From: CAZQHK01 sp964593455
GTDB lineage: Bacteria > Muiribacteriota > CAYSPT01
NCBI GenBank assembly: GCA_964593455.1
Contig: CAZQHK010000009.1
Span: 62,001-126,000 of the forward strand
Direction of reading: 5' to 3'
Length of the DNA: 64,000 nucleotides
The notes beneath the pieces were generated by a model. That model was not told the origin of the DNA, searched no databases, and was given only the letters and a program-made list of their open reading frames with translations. The translations under genes and the position numbers were made by a program. Of this stretch, positions 62,223-64,000 are shown in pieces. The first letter of the stretch is position 1. Each line of letters begins with the position of its first letter.

Positions 62223-63992
62223 TCATTCGGTCTCTAACAGCTGCATTTTGACCATCCGGTTGAAGTGACCGTTCCTATCTACCAGGTCCTGGTAAGAGCC
62301 TTCTTCGATAATTGCGCCTTCCTTTAATACGTAGATATAGTCGGCGTTCATGATAGTGGAAAGACGGTGGGCAATGACCATTATCGTAGTCATTCTTGAA
62401 ATCGTCTCGAGAGCATGTTGAATGAGACGCTCGGACTGAGTGTCAAGGGCGCTGGTGGCTTCGTCCAGGAACAGAATATCCGGTTTTCTGATGATAGCCC
62501 GGGCCAGGGCCACACGCTGGCGCTGCCCGCCGGAGAGACGCGTACCATAGTCACCCACTTCCGCCTCGTACCCGTGTGGAAGTTTTTCTATGAAATCATG
62601 AGCATCAGCGTGTTGACAGGCCGCCTTGATATGTTCATCGGAAGCCTCGGGACAGGCCCATAAAAGGTTATCTCTGACGCTCATGTTGAAAAGCGCGCTT
62701 TCCTGTGGCACGTAGCCAATCCGATGGCGGTAGGACAGGATATCAAATTCCGTAAGATCGATTCCATCGATGGCGACGTGTCCCGTATCTGGCTGGGAGA
62801 ATCCCATCATCAGGTCGACCAGGGTGGATTTGCCTGCCCCGGATTCTCCCACCACCGCCACCATCTGCCCTTTTTTAATGCTGATGGAAATATCTTTGAG
62901 GACCGGTGAACCCGGTGGATAAGAGAACGTGACACCGGTAAGTGAAATCTCTTTTTCAAAGCCACCATATTTTTTGTTTCCTGAAGGCTGGCCCAATTTT
63001 CGAGCCTCCTCGCGCAGTGCCCGGACATGCTCAAAACCGGGTAGAAGATTAAGTAAAACTGTCCTGGCAGTCACCAGGGTTCCGATCGTGGCCACCGCTT
63101 TCAGAAGGGCCGCCATGAGAACAGCCAGCTCGGCTACCGCTACGTTACGCAAACTACCAGTGAAGAGGGCCGCGACTACCACCACCCGGGTGAACGGCTG
63201 GTAGAGGGCCGGCACGGTAATGTTAAGCGTCTGTGAGCGCACCATGGAGCGGGCGTTGGAATCGAATGTTTTCTTGAGCCGTTCACGGCTCCACTTCTGG
63301 TTACCGAATCCGAGAATGACCCTGGCCAGACCAAAACTTTCCTGGAGTACCGATCCATACCGATTGGCGGTGGCGGTGTTCTGGCGGCCCAGGCGGTATC
63401 CCACTCTGCCCAGCCACATCAAGGGCCAGGCCAGGATCATGGCCACCAACAGGCTGACGAGCGTTACTTCCCAGGAAATGAGGAGAGGCACGGTCAGGAA
63501 AACTATCAGACGCAGGGAACCCGTCAGGCAAACAGCGACGGAAGCGAAGGCCGCCCCCACTTTCCCCAGCTCACGAATAAACGTGTTGAAAATCGTTCCC
63601 TGCCGCTGCGTACCGAAAAAATACCAGCGGGCATTAAAGAAATCGTCGAAGGTCCCCATGGTAAGGTCACGCAGCACCGCGTACCGGGTCTTCAGGATCG
63701 TGTACTGTGCCAGCACGCGAAAAGCGCTGGCCAGGGTTACCAACCCCAGGAATACTGTTAAACACCAGCCCAGAGTCACCGGCACTCCGGCCGCCGCCAT
63801 CAACGAGGTCACGCGCCTGGTAAGAAGACTGTGTTCGGTTCCACCGGGATACATAACCATGTCCACTACCGGTCCCAGAAAAGCCATGGAACCAACCTCC
63901 ACCAGGTTCTGGACGATGGTCAGGACCGAGTTGGCCGCAAGATGGGCCGGGTACTTTAACGCAATGTCACGTATAAAACCGGTGGTTTTCAT
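62223..63992 (-). CDS. MsbA-like ABC exporter (half transporter)
   Basis: A 589-residue half-transporter: an N-terminal membrane domain with six helices (about 15-310) fused to an ATPase with Walker A GESGAGKST, Q-loop YVPQESALF, signature LSGGQRQRV, Walker B LFLDEATSALD and switch AHRLST. It works as a dimer to flip lipids or export drugs or peptides. The length is complete for the family; ATG 63992 is only 8 bases from the window end, so a slightly longer form cannot be excluded. Confidence 0.93.
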   Translation of the reverse strand: MKTTGFIRDIALKYPAHLAANSVLTIVQNLVEVGSMAFLGPVVDMVMYPGGTEHSLLTRRVTSLMAAAGVPVTLGWCLTVFLGLVTLASAFRVLAQYTILKTRYAVLRDLTMGTFDDFFNARWYFFGTQRQGTIFNTFIRELGKVGAAFASVAVCLTGSLRLIVFLTVPLLISWEVTLVSLLVAMILAWPLMWLGRVGYRLGRQNTATANRYGSVLQESFGLARVILGFGNQKWSRERLKKTFDSNARSMVRSQTLNITVPALYQPFTRVVVVAALFTGSLRNVAVAELAVLMAALLKAVATIGTLVTARTVLLNLLPGFEHVRALREEARKLGQPSGNKKYGGFEKEISLTGVTFSYPPGSPVLKDISISIKKGQMVAVVGESGAGKSTLVDLMMGFSQPDTGHVAIDGIDLTEFDILSYRHRIGYVPQESALFNMSVRDNLLWACPEASDEHIKAACQHADAHDFIEKLPHGYEAEVGDYGTRLSGGQRQRVALARAIIRKPDILFLDEATSALDTQSERLIQHALETISRMTTIMVIAHRLSTIMNADYIYVLKEGAIIEEGSYQDLVDRNGHFNRMVKMQLLETE

Positions 63993-64000
63993 ACCTGACA

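Overview
This 64 kb window is bacterial chromosome of moderate GC content. Genes are densely packed, and many operon junctions overlap or are separated by 1-15 nt. The genes suggest a Gram-negative-type (diderm), free-living bacterium: periplasmic parvulin chaperones, a ZnuABC zinc importer, a GspE/PilB ATPase, secreted TPR proteins and an M14 carboxypeptidase. The many TPR proteins, a soluble Ser/Thr kinase with 26 TPRs, the RtcB/archease pair, a GerW-like protein and DUF3857 proteins would fit the FCB/Zixibacteria neighbourhood. That placement is inference from gene content only. No rRNA, tRNA, CRISPR array, phage or integrase gene was recognised.

Layout. 1-6.3 kb: a Yej/Dpp-type peptide ABC importer (binding protein truncated by the window start, two permeases, two ATPases) closed by a strong terminator. 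6.5-12 kb: a secreted TPR protein, a tiny ferredoxin with a class B acid phosphatase, a decayed isochorismatase gene, an unrecognised protein with faint S51-peptidase-like motifs, and a parvulin. 11.8-12.1 kb: first copy of a structured repeat with terminal inverted repeats. 12.1-15.8 kb: an ABC-2 exporter operon and an EamA transporter. 16-17 kb: a queuosine-salvage hydrolase. 17.8-22.7 kb: a Clp_N/cyclase-like fusion facing a very large kinase-TPR protein, tail to tail. 22.8-28.5 kb: polX, archease, rtcB and prolyl oligopeptidase in one direction. 28.6-31.7 kb: a small Lys-rich protein, then a zinc-uptake operon led by a ribbon-helix-helix protein with a Cys/His-rich tail. 31.9-39.5 kb: TPR/pseudopilin-like protein, membrane protein, OPT transporter, GerW-like protein and an NCS2-like permease.

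39.6-46.3 kb: a small unknown protein and a tightly packed operon gspE/pilB-like, moeA-like, hypA, hypB, REC-HEAT. 46.4-46.7 kb: second copy of the structured repeat. 46.7-51.2 kb: a PpiD-like chaperone, a UbiA prenyltransferase and a DUF362 protein. 51.3-54.9 kb: mfd. 55-60.5 kb: a GAF/degenerate-GGDEF membrane protein and two tandem DUF3857-transglutaminase paralogs, the second lacking the catalytic residues. 60.5-64 kb: an M14 zinc carboxypeptidase and an MsbA-like ABC exporter.

Transcription signals are unusually readable. At least eighteen gene or operon starts carry a TTGACN-like -35 and a TATAAT-like -10 separated by 17 or 18 nt, and these define most of the transcription units. The most unusual items are the paired 261/262-bp repeat whose right end supplies the stop codon of the neighbouring gene, the Clp_N/degenerate-cyclase fusion facing the kinase-TPR gene, the transglutaminase/pseudo-transglutaminase pair, the zinc-operon RHH regulator, and the ferredoxin whose two clusters each lack their second cysteine.
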